From positions 1-34,538 of the forward strand of contig JAEZKH010000395.1 in the NCBI GenBank assembly GCA_023415515.1: a stretch of DNA of 34,538 nt, written 5' to 3'. This stretch comes from Actinomycetes bacterium. Its GTDB lineage: Bacteria; Actinomycetota; Actinomycetes; Mycobacteriales; Mycobacteriaceae. Under the pieces are notes generated by a model. The model did no database searches. It worked only from the letters and a program-made list of their open reading frames with translations, and was not told where the DNA came from. The first letter of the stretch is position 1, and each line of letters begins with the position of its first letter. Of this stretch, positions 1 to 8,187 are shown in pieces. The translations under genes were made by a program, and so were the position numbers.

Positions 1-1284
1 GTCCCCGCCCTCGCCGAGGTTCGCCTCCTCCTCGGCCTCGAACTCGTCCTCCGGTTCGCGGCCGGGGGTGCGCAGGTTCCATCTCGTGATCGCGAACCGG
101 AACAGCAGGTAGTAGACGACGAAGAACACCACGCCCATGCCGATGAGCAGTGGAATGTTCTTCGCGGCGGGTGCGGTGCCGTACAGGAGCAGGTCGATGA
201 GGCCCGCCGAGAACGAGAAGCCGAGGTGGATGTCGAGCAGGTAGGCGATCGCCAGCGACAGGCCCGTCAGCACCGCGTGGATGAGGTACAGCGGGAAGGC
301 GACGAACATGAACGCGAACTCGAGGGGCTCGGTGACACCGGTCAGGAACGCGGTCAGCGCGGCCGCCGCAAGGATGCCGACGGCGACCTTGCGTTGCTTC
401 TTGTTGGCCACGTGGATCATCGCCAGCGCCGCCGCCGGAAGGCCGAACATCAATATCGGGTAGAACCCCGAGGTCAGGATGCCCGCGGTGGGATCGCCCG
501 CGGCGAACCGGGTCAACTCGCCGGTCACGGCCGCGCCGCCGGGCGGCTGGTAGTCGCCGTAGAGGAACCAGATGTAGGAGTTCGGGATGTGGTGCAGGCC
601 GAGCGGGATCAGCATGCGGTTGGCGAAGCCGTACACGAATGCGCCGAGTGCACCTGCGCCGCCGATGAATTCGCCCAGCGCGGTGAGTCCGGCGTCGAAG
701 ATCGGATAGAAGTAGCTCATCGCGAATGCCAGGAACAGACACACAAGCGACACGATGATCGGGACGAACCGTCGGCCCCCGAAGAAGCCGAGATAGGACG
801 GCAGCTTGATGGTGTGGTAACGGTCGAAGAGCCACGCCGTGACCAGGCCGACCACGATGCCTGCGAACACGCTGTAGTTGATCTGCGCCTGTTCACCCGC
901 CTTGTCCACCTCGCCGGCGAGCACGATCGGCGACATGGTCTTGAACACCGCCTCGACGACCAGGTAACCGACGACGGCGGCCAACGCTGTGGATCCGTCG
1001 GCCTTCCTCGCGAAACCGATCGCGACGCCGACAGCGAAGAGCAACGGCAGGTTCGAGAACAACGCCTCGCCAGCCGCGCTCATCGCCTTGAAGAACGGCC
1101 CGATGACCGGCGCTTCGATCCTGCCGAGCAGGTCGGGCTGGCCAAGGCGCAGCAGGATGCCGGCGGCGGGCAACACTGCGATCGGCAGCATCAGGCTCTT
1201 GCCGAGCCGCTGCAATTGGGCAAATCCTGGGAAACGCATGCCCGACTTCCCTTGACCCGCCGTGGGTTTCGTCGCGTGGCTCAT
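1..1284 (-). CDS. nagE: PTS N-acetylglucosamine permease, EIIC domain (3'-truncated by window)
   Basis: Membrane permease of the phosphotransferase system that imports and phosphorylates N-acetylglucosamine. The reading frame is open from ATG at 1284 to the window edge (428 codons). It shows the EIIC hallmarks: RFGQPDLL-like LRLGQPDLLG near residue 50, FFGGRRFVPI, the GLHH loop, FLTGVTEPLEF, FSFSAGLIDLLLYG, then a hydrophilic linker starting LRTPGRE. These match the E. coli NagE order better than PtsG. The IIB domain should lie just beyond the left edge. A good Shine-Dalgarno AGGAGGG (1294-1300) supports the start. It diverges from crr, nagB and nagA, which supports GlcNAc specificity. In E. 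coli NagE the IIA domain is fused; here it is a separate gene. A glucose-type permease is the only realistic alternative. Confidence 0.93.
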   Translation of the reverse strand, partial: MSHATKPTAGQGKSGMRFPGFAQLQRLGKSLMLPIAVLPAAGILLRLGQPDLLGRIEAPVIGPFFKAMSAAGEALFSNLPLLFAVGVAIGFARKADGSTALAAVVGYLVVEAVFKTMSPIVLAGEVDKAGEQAQINYSVFAGIVVGLVTAWLFDRYHTIKLPSYLGFFGGRRFVPIIVSLVCLFLAFAMSYFYPIFDAGLTALGEFIGGAGALGAFVYGFANRMLIPLGLHHIPNSYIWFLYGDYQPPGGAAVTGELTRFAAGDPTAGILTSGFYPILMFGLPAAALAMIHVANKKQRKVAVGILAAAALTAFLTGVTEPLEFAFMFVAFPLYLIHAVLTGLSLAIAYLLDIHLGFSFSAGLIDLLLYGTAPAAKNIPLLIGMGVVFFVVYYLLFRFAITRWNLRTPGREPEDEFEAEEEANLGEGGD

Positions 1285-1399
1285 GGTCGGCCGCCCTCCT
1301 GTCACCGCATGTGTCCCTACCGCCGAGGCTGAGCGGAAGCTTAGACGAGAACATGCGAAGTTGAGACCCTCTTGTCGGCACGCTCGTATTGTTGGCAGG
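1285..1399. promoter_or_regulatory. Divergent nagE / crr promoter region
   Basis: A 115-nt gap between divergent nagE and crr. On the plus strand a -10-like TATTGT at 1387-1392 lies 7 nt before the crr GTG, and no Shine-Dalgarno precedes that GTG, so crr may be translated from a leaderless transcript. A -35-like TTGAGA sits at 1361-1366, but with a long spacer. I found no convincing DasR-type palindrome. Confidence 0.4.
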
Positions 1400-1870
1400 G
1401 TGAGCACAACGCTGGTCCACGCCCCCGTCAAAGGGCGCGCCGTTCGACTCGAGAACCTTCCCGATCCTGTGTTCTCGGCGGGCATGGTGGGCTACGGGGC
1501 GGCCGTCGACCCTGTTCGCGGAGTCGTCGAAGCGGTCGCCCCGGTCAGTGGCAAGCTGTTGAGGCTGATGCCGCATGCATACGTCGTCCTGACGTCCGAC
1601 AACGTCGGCATCCTTGTGCACCTGGGGCTTGACACCGTCGCGCTCGAGGGGGAGGGATTCACCGCACACGCCACCCAAGGCGAAGACGTCAACGCAGGTC
1701 AACTCATCATCACCTATGACGTCCCTTCGGTCGAAGCCAAGGGTCTCAATCCGATAGTCCCCGTCGTGGTGATGGACGAGCGGGTGCCCGACAACGTCGT
1801 CACCTCGTCCGCCGTGACCAGTGAATCCGAAATCGACACCGGTGCAGACCTTTTCACTGTGAACAAGTAA
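1400..1870 (+). CDS. crr: PTS EIIA component, glucose/GlcNAc type
   Basis: Small cytosolic phosphocarrier (156 aa) that passes phosphate from HPr to the IIB domain of the permease. The EIIA(Glc) signature is clear: GVVEAVAPVSGKLLRL, then His59 in MPHAYVVL and the phosphoacceptor His74 in VGILVHLGLDTVALEG, followed by the EG-x-GF-turn. The GTG start at 1400 gives the family's normal length; upstream in-frame starts would add an unrelated tail and run into the nagE promoter. The stop TAA overlaps the nagB ATG by one base, so translation is probably coupled. Carrying IIA as a separate protein complements the separate nagE across the promoter. Confidence 0.92.
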   Translation: MSTTLVHAPVKGRAVRLENLPDPVFSAGMVGYGAAVDPVRGVVEAVAPVSGKLLRLMPHAYVVLTSDNVGILVHLGLDTVALEGEGFTAHATQGEDVNAGQLIITYDVPSVEAKGLNPIVPVVVMDERVPDNVVTSSAVTSESEIDTGADLFTVNK

Positions 1871-2655
1871 TGGAAGTCATCATCCTGGCCGATGCCGAGG
1901 AGATTGGCGGATTGGCGGCCGATGCGATCACAGCGTTGTTGTGCCGCAAACGTGATGCGGTGCTCGGGCTGGCGACAGGATCGTCACCGCTGGCCATCTA
2001 TGACCAGCTGACAGCGCGGTATGAGGTGGGCCTCGTCTCGTTCACCCATGCCCGTGGATTCACGCTTGACGAATATGTCGGACTGCCTGCCGACCACCCG
2101 CAGCGCTATCGCAACGTCATCGACGAGGTGTTCGTCTCCAGGGTCGATTTCGCACCAGGAGCCGTCGACGGCCCCGACGGGCTGGCCGCCGACATCGCAG
2201 CCGCCTGCGCGGCGTACGAGAACGCAATACAGGCGGCGGGCGGCGTGGATCTGCAGATCCTGGGAATCGGCACCGACGGACACATCGGCTTCAATGAACC
2301 GGGTTCCTCGCTGGCATCGCGCACCCGGATCAAAACGTTGACCAGGCAGACCCGTATCGACAACGCCCGATTTTTCGACGGCGACGTGGATGCCGTGCCC
2401 ACGCATTGCCTGACGCAGGGTCTCGGCACCATCATGGCGGCCCGACACATCATTCTCGTCGCCACCGGACGCAGTAAGGCCGAGGCCGTGCATCACCTCG
2501 TCGAGGGCCCGGTGAGCGCGATGTGGCCTGCGACGATTCTGCAGCACCATCCCCACGTCACCGTGCTGCTCGATGATGCGGCGGCCCGCAGGCTCCAGCT
2601 CGTCGACTACTACCGGGAGACCTATCGCTCCAAACCGGACTGGCAGGGCATCTGA
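1870..2655 (+). CDS. nagB: Glucosamine-6-phosphate deaminase
   Basis: Converts glucosamine-6-phosphate to fructose-6-phosphate and ammonia, the last step of GlcNAc breakdown. The 261-aa protein has the phosphate-binding loop LATGSSPLAIY (about residues 34-44), the catalytic Asp67 in FTLDEYVGL, and the Asp136/His138/Glu143 cluster in GIGTDGHIGFNEPG. These correspond to E. coli Asp72, Asp141, His143 and Glu148 with a constant shift of five. It starts on the base after crr's coding sequence ends (TAATG) and nagA follows after 5 nt, so crr-nagB-nagA is one operon. Nothing is missing or unusual. Confidence 0.95.
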   Translation: MEVIILADAEEIGGLAADAITALLCRKRDAVLGLATGSSPLAIYDQLTARYEVGLVSFTHARGFTLDEYVGLPADHPQRYRNVIDEVFVSRVDFAPGAVDGPDGLAADIAAACAAYENAIQAAGGVDLQILGIGTDGHIGFNEPGSSLASRTRIKTLTRQTRIDNARFFDGDVDAVPTHCLTQGLGTIMAARHIILVATGRSKAEAVHHLVEGPVSAMWPATILQHHPHVTVLLDDAAARRLQLVDYYRETYRSKPDWQGI

Positions 2656-2660
2656 GCGTC

Positions 2661-3794
2661 GTGCTGATCAGCGCAGACACTGTGATCACCGGCCGAGAAC
2701 TGTTGCGGCCCGGATGGATTGACACCGAGGGCGGATGCATCGTTGCGGTTGGGGCCGGCAGGGCGCAGCGGACTGCCGAGCGTGATCTCGGTGCGGCGAC
2801 GGTCGTGCCCGGATTCGTCGACATGCATCTGCATGGCGGGGGAGGCGCGAACTTCTCTTCGGCCGACCGCACCGAGAGGGTCACCGCCGCGACGTTTCAT
2901 CGCGCGCACGGCACGACCACCATGGTCGCGTCGCTGGTCACCGCGGGACCCGAGGAGTTGCTGAGACAGGTCGCATCGTTGGCGGAGGACGTCCGTTCGG
3001 GCGTCATCGACGGCATCCACCTGGAGGGTCCGTGGTTGTCGACGCTACGGTGCGGCGCTCATCAGCCCACCCTGATGCGCGACCCGGACCGCGCCGAGGT
3101 CGACCGCGTGCTCGACGCAGGCGGCGGCGCCATCCGGATGATCACCGTCGCGCCCGAACGTGACGGTGCGCTCGCGGCGATCCAACAGATCGTCGACGCA
3201 GGCGTGGTCGCCGCGGTCGGTCACACCGAGGCGACCTACGGACAGACACGGTCGGCGATCGACGCGGGTGCGACGGTCGGCACGCATCTGTTCAACGCGA
3301 TGCGGCCGATCAACACCCGCGAGCCGGGCCCGGTGATCGCGTTGCTCGAAGACCCAGGGGTGACAGTCGAGTTGATCACCGACGGAGTGCATGTGGATCC
3401 CGCGCTGTACCGGCATGTCGTTCGCAGCGCCGGGCCGGACCGGGTGTCGCTGGTGACCGACTCGATGGCGGCGGCGGGCATGTCCGACGGCCGCTACTGG
3501 TTGGGCCCGCTCGCCGTGGACGTCGTCGGCGGGGTGGCCCGCGTCGCTGACACCGACACGATCGCTGGCAGCACCGCGACGATGGATCACCAGTTCCGGT
3601 TCGCCGTCGCCAACAGCGGGCTACCCCGCGACGAGGCGCTGATCGATGCGGTGCGGATGGCGTCGGTCAGTCCGGCGCGCGCGCTTGGTTTCCCCTCGGC
3701 GGGGCTGGCGCCCGGCGCACCCGCGGATCTGGTTGTTCTGAGTGCGGACCTCGCCGTCACCGGTGTGATGCGACGTGGCCGATGGGTCGCCTAG
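2661..3794 (+). CDS. nagA: N-acetylglucosamine-6-phosphate deacetylase
   Basis: Removes the acetyl group from GlcNAc-6-phosphate to feed NagB. The 377-aa amidohydrolase-fold protein shows the metal and catalytic residues in order: His56 and His58 (VDMHLHGG), Glu122 (IHLEGPW), His188 (VGHTEATYG), His209 (GTHLFNAM) and the catalytic Asp267 (VTDSMAAAG). The GTG start at 2661 lies 5 nt after the nagB stop and gives a full-length N-terminus beginning MLISADTVI. It is part of the crr-nagB-nagA operon. In mycobacteria NagA is also linked to recycling of cell-wall amino sugars, so the locus may serve both uptake and recycling. Confidence 0.95.
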   Translation: MLISADTVITGRELLRPGWIDTEGGCIVAVGAGRAQRTAERDLGAATVVPGFVDMHLHGGGGANFSSADRTERVTAATFHRAHGTTTMVASLVTAGPEELLRQVASLAEDVRSGVIDGIHLEGPWLSTLRCGAHQPTLMRDPDRAEVDRVLDAGGGAIRMITVAPERDGALAAIQQIVDAGVVAAVGHTEATYGQTRSAIDAGATVGTHLFNAMRPINTREPGPVIALLEDPGVTVELITDGVHVDPALYRHVVRSAGPDRVSLVTDSMAAAGMSDGRYWLGPLAVDVVGGVARVADTDTIAGSTATMDHQFRFAVANSGLPRDEALIDAVRMASVSPARALGFPSAGLAPGAPADLVVLSADLAVTGVMRRGRWVA

Positions 3795-3797
3795 GCG

Positions 3798-3998
3798 ATG
3801 CGCGTACGCACCGCGGTGACACTTGCCGCCATCGTGGTCGCGTTGCAGGCTGTCCTGATCGGTGCGGTGGCTCGCCGCCGCTGCGAGCTCATCGACCGCT
3901 GCGGCGACGGAACCGGTTGGTACGTCGGTTCCGGTGTGGCCGCGGTGGTGCTAGTGGTGCTGCTCGTGGCCACGATCGCCGAGGCGCGCCGCGGCTAG
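3798..3998 (+). CDS. Small two-helix membrane protein, unknown function
   Basis: A 66-aa protein with two hydrophobic segments (about residues 7-24 and 44-62), separated by a short Cys-containing loop (RRRCELIDRCGDGTGW) and ending in a basic tail. I do not recognise a family. It starts 3 nt after the nagA stop, so it is probably the last cistron of the nag operon. Its TAG stop and the TAG stop of the opposing alcohol dehydrogenase share one palindromic CTAG (3995-3998). The two loop cysteines could form a disulfide if the loop faces outwards; this is inference. Confidence 0.6.
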   Translation: MRVRTAVTLAAIVVALQAVLIGAVARRRCELIDRCGDGTGWYVGSGVAAVVLVVLLVATIAEARRG

Positions 3999-5158
3999 CC
4001 GAATGCGATGACGCCCCGAATGTTCTTGCCGGCGCGCAGATCCTTCATCGCCTCGTTGATGTCGTCGAGCTTGTATTTCTGCGTGACGAGTTCGTCGAGC
4101 TTCAAGGTGCCCGCCTCATACATCGACAGCAGCTTGGGCATCGCGTCGCGCGGGTTCATCGCGCCGTAGAGCACGCCCTTGAGCGTCTTACAGGAACTGA
4201 CCATGTCCGGCAGACTCATCGGCACCATCAAGTCCGACACCTTCGCCATGCCGGTCAAGACGCAGGTACCGCCCTTGCGGAGCATCATCATCGCGACGAG
4301 CACGAGATCCGGCGGCACGACACCGGGGGTGAGCACGACGCGATCCGCCATCACCCCCCAGGTGATCCCCTTGACCAGCTCAACTGCCGCGCCGGCATCG
4401 GGTGCGGTATGCGTGGCGCCGAATGTCGGCGCGATCTGACGCTTGAACTCGTTTGGGTCCACCGCGACGATGTGTTTGGCGCCGGCGATCTTGGCGCCCT
4501 GCACGGCGTTCATCCCGATACCGCCGACTCCGATCACCACAACCGTGTCACCGGGCTCGGTGCCAGCTGCCACCGACCCAGATCCGAAACCTGTTGTCAC
4601 CCCGCATGAAACCAGCGATGCCGCCTCGAGCGGAATCCAGTCGTTGATCTTCACCAGCGACCGTTCGGATGCCACAACGTACTCCGAGAAGGTGCCCACC
4701 TGCATCATGGCCATCAGGTCTTCATCGCCGAGATGACGGCGTCGGGTTCCGTCGGTCGTCATGGCCTTGTCATAGATGTCGGCCCCGACGTCGCACAGAT
4801 ACGTGTGCCCGGTCACGCACCAGCGGCAGCTTCCACAGGCGGGAAAGAACGAAACCGCCACGTGATCACCGGGTTTCAGCGCATGTACTTCCGGACCTAC
4901 CTCCTCGACGACGCCCGACCCTTCGTGGCCGCCGAGCATCGGGAACCATTCGGGCACCGGAACACCCGATGCCCGCATCAGGTCTTCCATGTCTTTGCTC
5001 GGCACGCTGTCGCCGGTGTAGAAGTGCTCGTCGGAGTGGCAGACACCGGCGAAGGCCATCTTGACAAGCACTTCGCCAGCCTGCGGCGGATCGAGTTCGA
5101 CCTCGGTGACCTCCCAGTCGACGCCGACACCGCGCAAAACTGCTGCCTTCGACTTCAT
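3995..5158 (-). CDS. NDMA-/mycofactocin-type zinc alcohol dehydrogenase
   Basis: Medium-chain zinc alcohol dehydrogenase of 387 aa. Catalytic zinc ligands are Cys40 (GVCHSDEHFYTGD), His78 (GGHEGSG) and a Cys in LVSCGVTTG. The structural zinc site is Cys108/111/114/122 (CGSCRWC...YLC), and the Rossmann loop is GVGGIGMNAVQGA. The insertion between Cys40 and His78 (SKDMEDLMRASGVPVPEWFP) and the overall length match the NDMA-dependent alcohol dehydrogenases of actinobacteria. In these the tightly bound NAD is re-oxidised by mycofactocin rather than exchanged (known for the family, inferred here). It is the last gene of the SDR-ALDH-ADH operon, 18 nt after the aldehyde dehydrogenase, with Shine-Dalgarno AAGGAG before its ATG. 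Together with the ALDH it would take an alcohol to an acid. Confidence 0.88.
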   Translation of the reverse strand: MKSKAAVLRGVGVDWEVTEVELDPPQAGEVLVKMAFAGVCHSDEHFYTGDSVPSKDMEDLMRASGVPVPEWFPMLGGHEGSGVVEEVGPEVHALKPGDHVAVSFFPACGSCRWCVTGHTYLCDVGADIYDKAMTTDGTRRRHLGDEDLMAMMQVGTFSEYVVASERSLVKINDWIPLEAASLVSCGVTTGFGSGSVAAGTEPGDTVVVIGVGGIGMNAVQGAKIAGAKHIVAVDPNEFKRQIAPTFGATHTAPDAGAAVELVKGITWGVMADRVVLTPGVVPPDLVLVAMMMLRKGGTCVLTGMAKVSDLMVPMSLPDMVSSCKTLKGVLYGAMNPRDAMPKLLSMYEAGTLKLDELVTQKYKLDDINEAMKDLRAGKNIRGVIAFG

Positions 5159-5176
5159 CGGTTCTCCTTGATGATC

Positions 5177-6649
5177 TCAGGACGCCGGCCAGCCGACGGT
5201 CTTGGTCTCGGTGAAGATCTCGAGTCCTTCGACACCGCACTGTCTGCCGACACCGGATTGCTTGTAACCGCCGAAGGGGGCGTCCGCGCCGTACCACAAC
5301 CCCCCGTTGATCCCGAGCGTGCCAGTCCTGATCCGACCGGCGACAGACTTGGCGCGCTCCAGATCTCGGGCGAACACCACGCCGGAAAGGCCGTAGATCG
5401 ATTCGTTGGCGATGCGCACCGCGTCGTCGTCGTCGTCGAAGCCGATGACCGACAGCACGGGACCGAAGATCTCCTCCTGGGCGATCGTCATGCGGTTGTC
5501 CACCTCGGCGAACACCGTGGGCTCCACGTAGAAGCCCTTGTCGAGGTGTTTGGGGATGCCGCCGCCGGTCACCAGGCGGGCGCCCTCGGCCTTGCCCTTC
5601 TCGATGTAACCCAAGACCCTGTCCTGCTGCCGCTTGGAGACCTGCGGCCCCTGCAGCACCGACGGGTCGGTGGGATCGCCGTATTTGTTCTTCTCCATGG
5701 CGACCTTCACGATCTCGACCGCTTCGGCATAGCGCGAGTTGGGCACCAGCAGTCGGGTCGGCATCGCGCACCCCTGCCCGGCGTGCATCGAGATGAAGGC
5801 ACTCCCGCCGACGGACGAACTGATGTCGCCGTCATCGTCGAGCACCAGATACACCGACTTGCCGCCGAGTTCCAGGAATGTGGGCTTGATCGTGTCGGCT
5901 GCGGCCTTCATGATGCGCCGCCCGGTTGCCGTTGATCCGGTGAAAGCCACCATGTCGACAAGGGGCGACGTCGACAGCACCTCGCCGACAAGGTGATCCG
6001 ATGACGTGACGATGTTGATCACGCCGGGCGGTATATCGGTCTGCTCGGCGATGATCCGTCCGATGCGGGTCGCGTTCCACGGGGTGTCCGGTGCGGGTTT
6101 GAGCACCATCGTGTTGCCCATGGCGAGGATGGGTCCGATCTTGTTGAGGATGATCTCGAGCGGGAAGTTCCATGGCGTGACGACGCCGACGACGCCGATC
6201 GGCTCCTTCCAGACCTCCCTCGCCGCCGGCGTTCCCATGCCGAACGCGTCTTTGTCGGGAAGGCTTCGCTTCCAAGGGAACTGGCTGATCATGTCGGCCG
6301 GCCAGCTCAGCGCCTCTTTCAACGGCACGTCCAGCTGCGGTCCGTAGGTGCTCAGCAGGGGGCAGCCGACCTCTGCGATCAACTCTGCGCGAATGGTCTC
6401 CTTCTCCGCCTCCAGCGCCGCCTGAAGCTGTCGCAGCCCCGAAGCCCTCGCGTCGCCGTCGCGTGACCAGTCGGTGGTGTCGAAGGCGCGGCGCGCAGCG
6501 GCCACGGCGCGCTCCATGTCGGCACGTGTCCCGTCAGCGGTTCCGCCGAGGACCTCTTCGGTCGCCGGGTTGAGATTGTCGAAGTGCCGACCGGTCTCGG
6601 ATTCGACGAGCTTGCCGTCGATGAGCATCCGGGATTCATGGTTCACCAT
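5177..6649 (-). CDS. NAD(P)-dependent aldehyde dehydrogenase
   Basis: Oxidises an aldehyde to the carboxylic acid, probably the product of the adjacent alcohol dehydrogenase. The 490-aa protein has all ALDH landmarks: PWNFP in the oxyanion region, the AFTGSTATGRRI nucleotide loop, the general-base Glu in FLELGGKS (about 265), the nucleophilic Cys in HAGQGCAMPTR (about 300), and EIFGPVLSV near the C-terminus. The ATG at 6649 overlaps the end of the upstream SDR by 7 nt (within CAATGGTGA) and has AAGGAA upstream; a longer in-frame start at 6724 would lie wholly inside the SDR and is not favoured. The substrate is unknown. Confidence 0.9.
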   Translation of the reverse strand: MVNHESRMLIDGKLVESETGRHFDNLNPATEEVLGGTADGTRADMERAVAAARRAFDTTDWSRDGDARASGLRQLQAALEAEKETIRAELIAEVGCPLLSTYGPQLDVPLKEALSWPADMISQFPWKRSLPDKDAFGMGTPAAREVWKEPIGVVGVVTPWNFPLEIILNKIGPILAMGNTMVLKPAPDTPWNATRIGRIIAEQTDIPPGVINIVTSSDHLVGEVLSTSPLVDMVAFTGSTATGRRIMKAAADTIKPTFLELGGKSVYLVLDDDGDISSSVGGSAFISMHAGQGCAMPTRLLVPNSRYAEAVEIVKVAMEKNKYGDPTDPSVLQGPQVSKRQQDRVLGYIEKGKAEGARLVTGGGIPKHLDKGFYVEPTVFAEVDNRMTIAQEEIFGPVLSVIGFDDDDDAVRIANESIYGLSGVVFARDLERAKSVAGRIRTGTLGINGGLWYGADAPFGGYKQSGVGRQCGVEGLEIFTETKTVGWPAS

Positions 6650-7431
6650 TGACGGAGTTCCTTCACCGCGTCCGAGGCGCGGGGCGCCATCGTGATGTAT
6701 GGAATGAAAGCGCTGCTGCCACAACGAATGACGTTGTCGACGACGTCGATGAGGTGATCGACGTCGATCAAGCCGCCGTGCATGTACTTGTTCTCCATCC
6801 AGAATCTGATGGCCTTCTCCAACGCGTCTGGATCCCAGCTCTTGCTGAATTCGGTCTGCGAGTCGCCGGTGCCGCCGAGGCTGTCACCGACCGCGAGGCG
6901 GGTGAAGCCGATGTTCGGGTGTTCGATGCGCCAGGCTTCGACCAGCTTGTCCAGCGCACCCTTGGTGACCGCATAGGCTCCCAAAAACGGCCACGGTGTC
7001 GTGTAGGACGCGCTGAGCGACGACAGGTAGACCGCGGACCCGGCCGATTCGGCGAGGTGCGGTGCCGCGGCGGCGGTGACGAGTGACGCACCGGTGACGT
7101 TGGTCGCGAACAACTGTGCCCACTGCTCGGCGGTGACCTCGGCCAACGAAGCCAGCACCCCCATGCCGGTCGTGTACACGAGCGCGTCCAAGCCGCCGAG
7201 GGCGTCGACGACCTCCGCGATCGCCTGCCGGCACAGCGCTGCGTCGGTGACGTCACAGGCAACGGCGACGGCCCCGTTTGAAGCCTCATCGACGGCTTTG
7301 ACGAGGCGGTCATGCCGCCGAGCGAGGAACGCGACCCGAGCACCGCGCTGCGCCAGGCCGATTCCGATGCTTCGGCCCAGTCCGGCCGAAGCTCCGACGA
7401 CGGCGACTCGCATGGCAGGCCTGTCAGACAT
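6643..7431 (-). CDS. Short-chain dehydrogenase/reductase (SDR-1)
   Basis: A 262-aa classical SDR. It has the cofactor loop GASAGLGRSIG, the catalytic Ser in YLSSLSAS and the Tyr-x3-Lys in YAVTKGALD. The usual NNAG is replaced by YTTGMG. The C-terminal third (MENKYMHGGLIDVDHLIDVVDNVIR) differs from the common substrate-lid and Rossmann end. The ATG at 7431 has an excellent Shine-Dalgarno (TAGGAGA, about 6 nt away) and is preferred over the in-frame start at 7464. It is the first gene of the SDR-ALDH-ADH operon, suggesting it works on the same alcohol/aldehyde chain. A palindrome (7469-7484) overlaps its likely promoter. Confidence 0.85.
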   Translation of the reverse strand: MSDRPAMRVAVVGASAGLGRSIGIGLAQRGARVAFLARRHDRLVKAVDEASNGAVAVACDVTDAALCRQAIAEVVDALGGLDALVYTTGMGVLASLAEVTAEQWAQLFATNVTGASLVTAAAAPHLAESAGSAVYLSSLSASYTTPWPFLGAYAVTKGALDKLVEAWRIEHPNIGFTRLAVGDSLGGTGDSQTEFSKSWDPDALEKAIRFWMENKYMHGGLIDVDHLIDVVDNVIRCGSSAFIPYITMAPRASDAVKELRQW

Positions 7432-7468
7432 GGGTCTCCTACGGACAGTGGTTGAGAGGAACATTATC

Positions 7469-7484
7469 AGTCAGGAGAGTGACT
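7469..7484. promoter_or_regulatory. Palindromic operator candidate before SDR-ALDH-ADH operon
   Basis: AGTCA-GGAGAG-TGACT is an inverted repeat with perfect 5-bp arms and a 6-bp spacer. On the minus strand it is followed closely by GATAAT (a -10-like element), so a bound protein would block the operon promoter. It is unlike the operators at 8163 and 10460, so the regulator is probably not the adjacent TetR, or it recognises a second type of site. Confidence 0.4.
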
Positions 7485-7514
7485 ATATGCGATATGCGAT
7501 AACGGGCATTTCCG

Positions 7515-8156
7515 TCAACGCCGCAGAAGTTTCGGTGACTCCACCGCGAAGCTCAGCAGGAGTCGGTCGAGGACCTTTGCGGCCCGCTTGCGGGCTCGGG
7601 ACGGCTGTGCCGCGTGGGCAACCAACAGCGCGCCCTCCTCGAGCGCCGCGACCACCATATGTGTCAACTCTCCAACGGGCTGGTCTTCAATGGCGCCCTC
7701 GGCGATGGCTTCGCGGACCATCTGGTTGATCAGGGCGATGCTGTTGCCCTCCTGGATCGCGCGCAGCGTCTGCCAGCCCAGGACCACCGGACCGTCGAGC
7801 AGCATCACCCGCTGCACCTCCGGTTCCAGCGCGGATTCGAGGAAACCGTGAAGTCCAGCCGACAGCCGTTCCCACGAGTCGGCGCCGCGCGGGGGCGAGG
7901 CCAGCGAGCGCAGCGTCAGGTCACGCTCGACCTCCTCGAACACCGCACGAAAGAGCTCGGCCTTGTCCTTGAAATGATGGTAGAAAGCGCCTCGGGTGCC
8001 AACTCCCGAGGTGCTGACGAGTTCGCCGATGCTGGTGTTGAAGTAGCCCTTCTCGACGAACAGCGCCCGCCCCGCATCGACGAGCTGGCGTCGCGTCTGG
8101 TCGCCGCGGGCCCGTCGTTCCACATCCGTGCCGCCGCGCTTCGCCATGCCGGCCAT
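7515..8156 (-). CDS. TetR-family transcriptional regulator (TetR-1)
   Basis: A 213-aa repressor-type regulator. The N-terminal helix-turn-helix is clear: QLVDAGRALFVEKGYFNTSIGEL, then STSGVGTRGAFYHHFKDKAELFRAVF. The C-terminal ligand domain is helical and not diagnostic. The ATG at 8156 is preferred because AAGG lies 8 nt upstream; a start at 8249 would overlap the divergent gene. The 19-bp palindrome at 8163-8181 covers its own ribosome-binding region and the divergent promoter, implying autoregulation. Matching palindromes at 10460 and 10481 suggest that it also controls the P450 and DapB-like genes. The inducer is unknown. Confidence 0.88.
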   Translation of the reverse strand: MAGMAKRGGTDVERRARGDQTRRQLVDAGRALFVEKGYFNTSIGELVSTSGVGTRGAFYHHFKDKAELFRAVFEEVERDLTLRSLASPPRGADSWERLSAGLHGFLESALEPEVQRVMLLDGPVVLGWQTLRAIQEGNSIALINQMVREAIAEGAIEDQPVGELTHMVVAALEEGALLVAHAAQPSRARKRAAKVLDRLLLSFAVESPKLLRR

Positions 8157-8162
8157 CCTAGC

Positions 8163-8181
8163 AACCTTCATGTTGTATGTT
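8163..8181. promoter_or_regulatory. Operator of TetR-1 / binding-protein divergent promoter
   Basis: AACCTTCATGTTGTATGTT matches the perfect palindrome at 10460-10478 at 15 of 19 positions. Its right end contains TATGTT (8176-8181), a plausible -10 ending 6 nt before the ATG at 8188, so the plus-strand gene is probably leaderless. On the minus strand it overlaps the TetR-1 ribosome-binding sequence. One bound dimer would silence both directions. Confidence 0.6.
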
Positions 8182-8187
8182 GCGGGT

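Noticed and set aside
226..1332. Long plus-strand open frame of 368 codons
   Set aside because: It is the antisense of nagE. The translation is rich in Arg, Asp, Gln and His with no domain, while the minus frame is a perfect PTS permease.
1..3998. nag locus as part of the oxidoreductase island
   Set aside because: Its genes form a complete, ordinary GlcNAc pathway and carry neither of the island's operator motifs.
4733..5935. Plus-strand open frame of 400 codons
   Set aside because: Antisense of the alcohol and aldehyde dehydrogenase genes, both of which have full catalytic motifs.
7486..7499. TATGCGA direct repeat as a possible repeat array
   Set aside because: Only two units; too short for a repeat element. 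Kept only as a note beside the palindrome.
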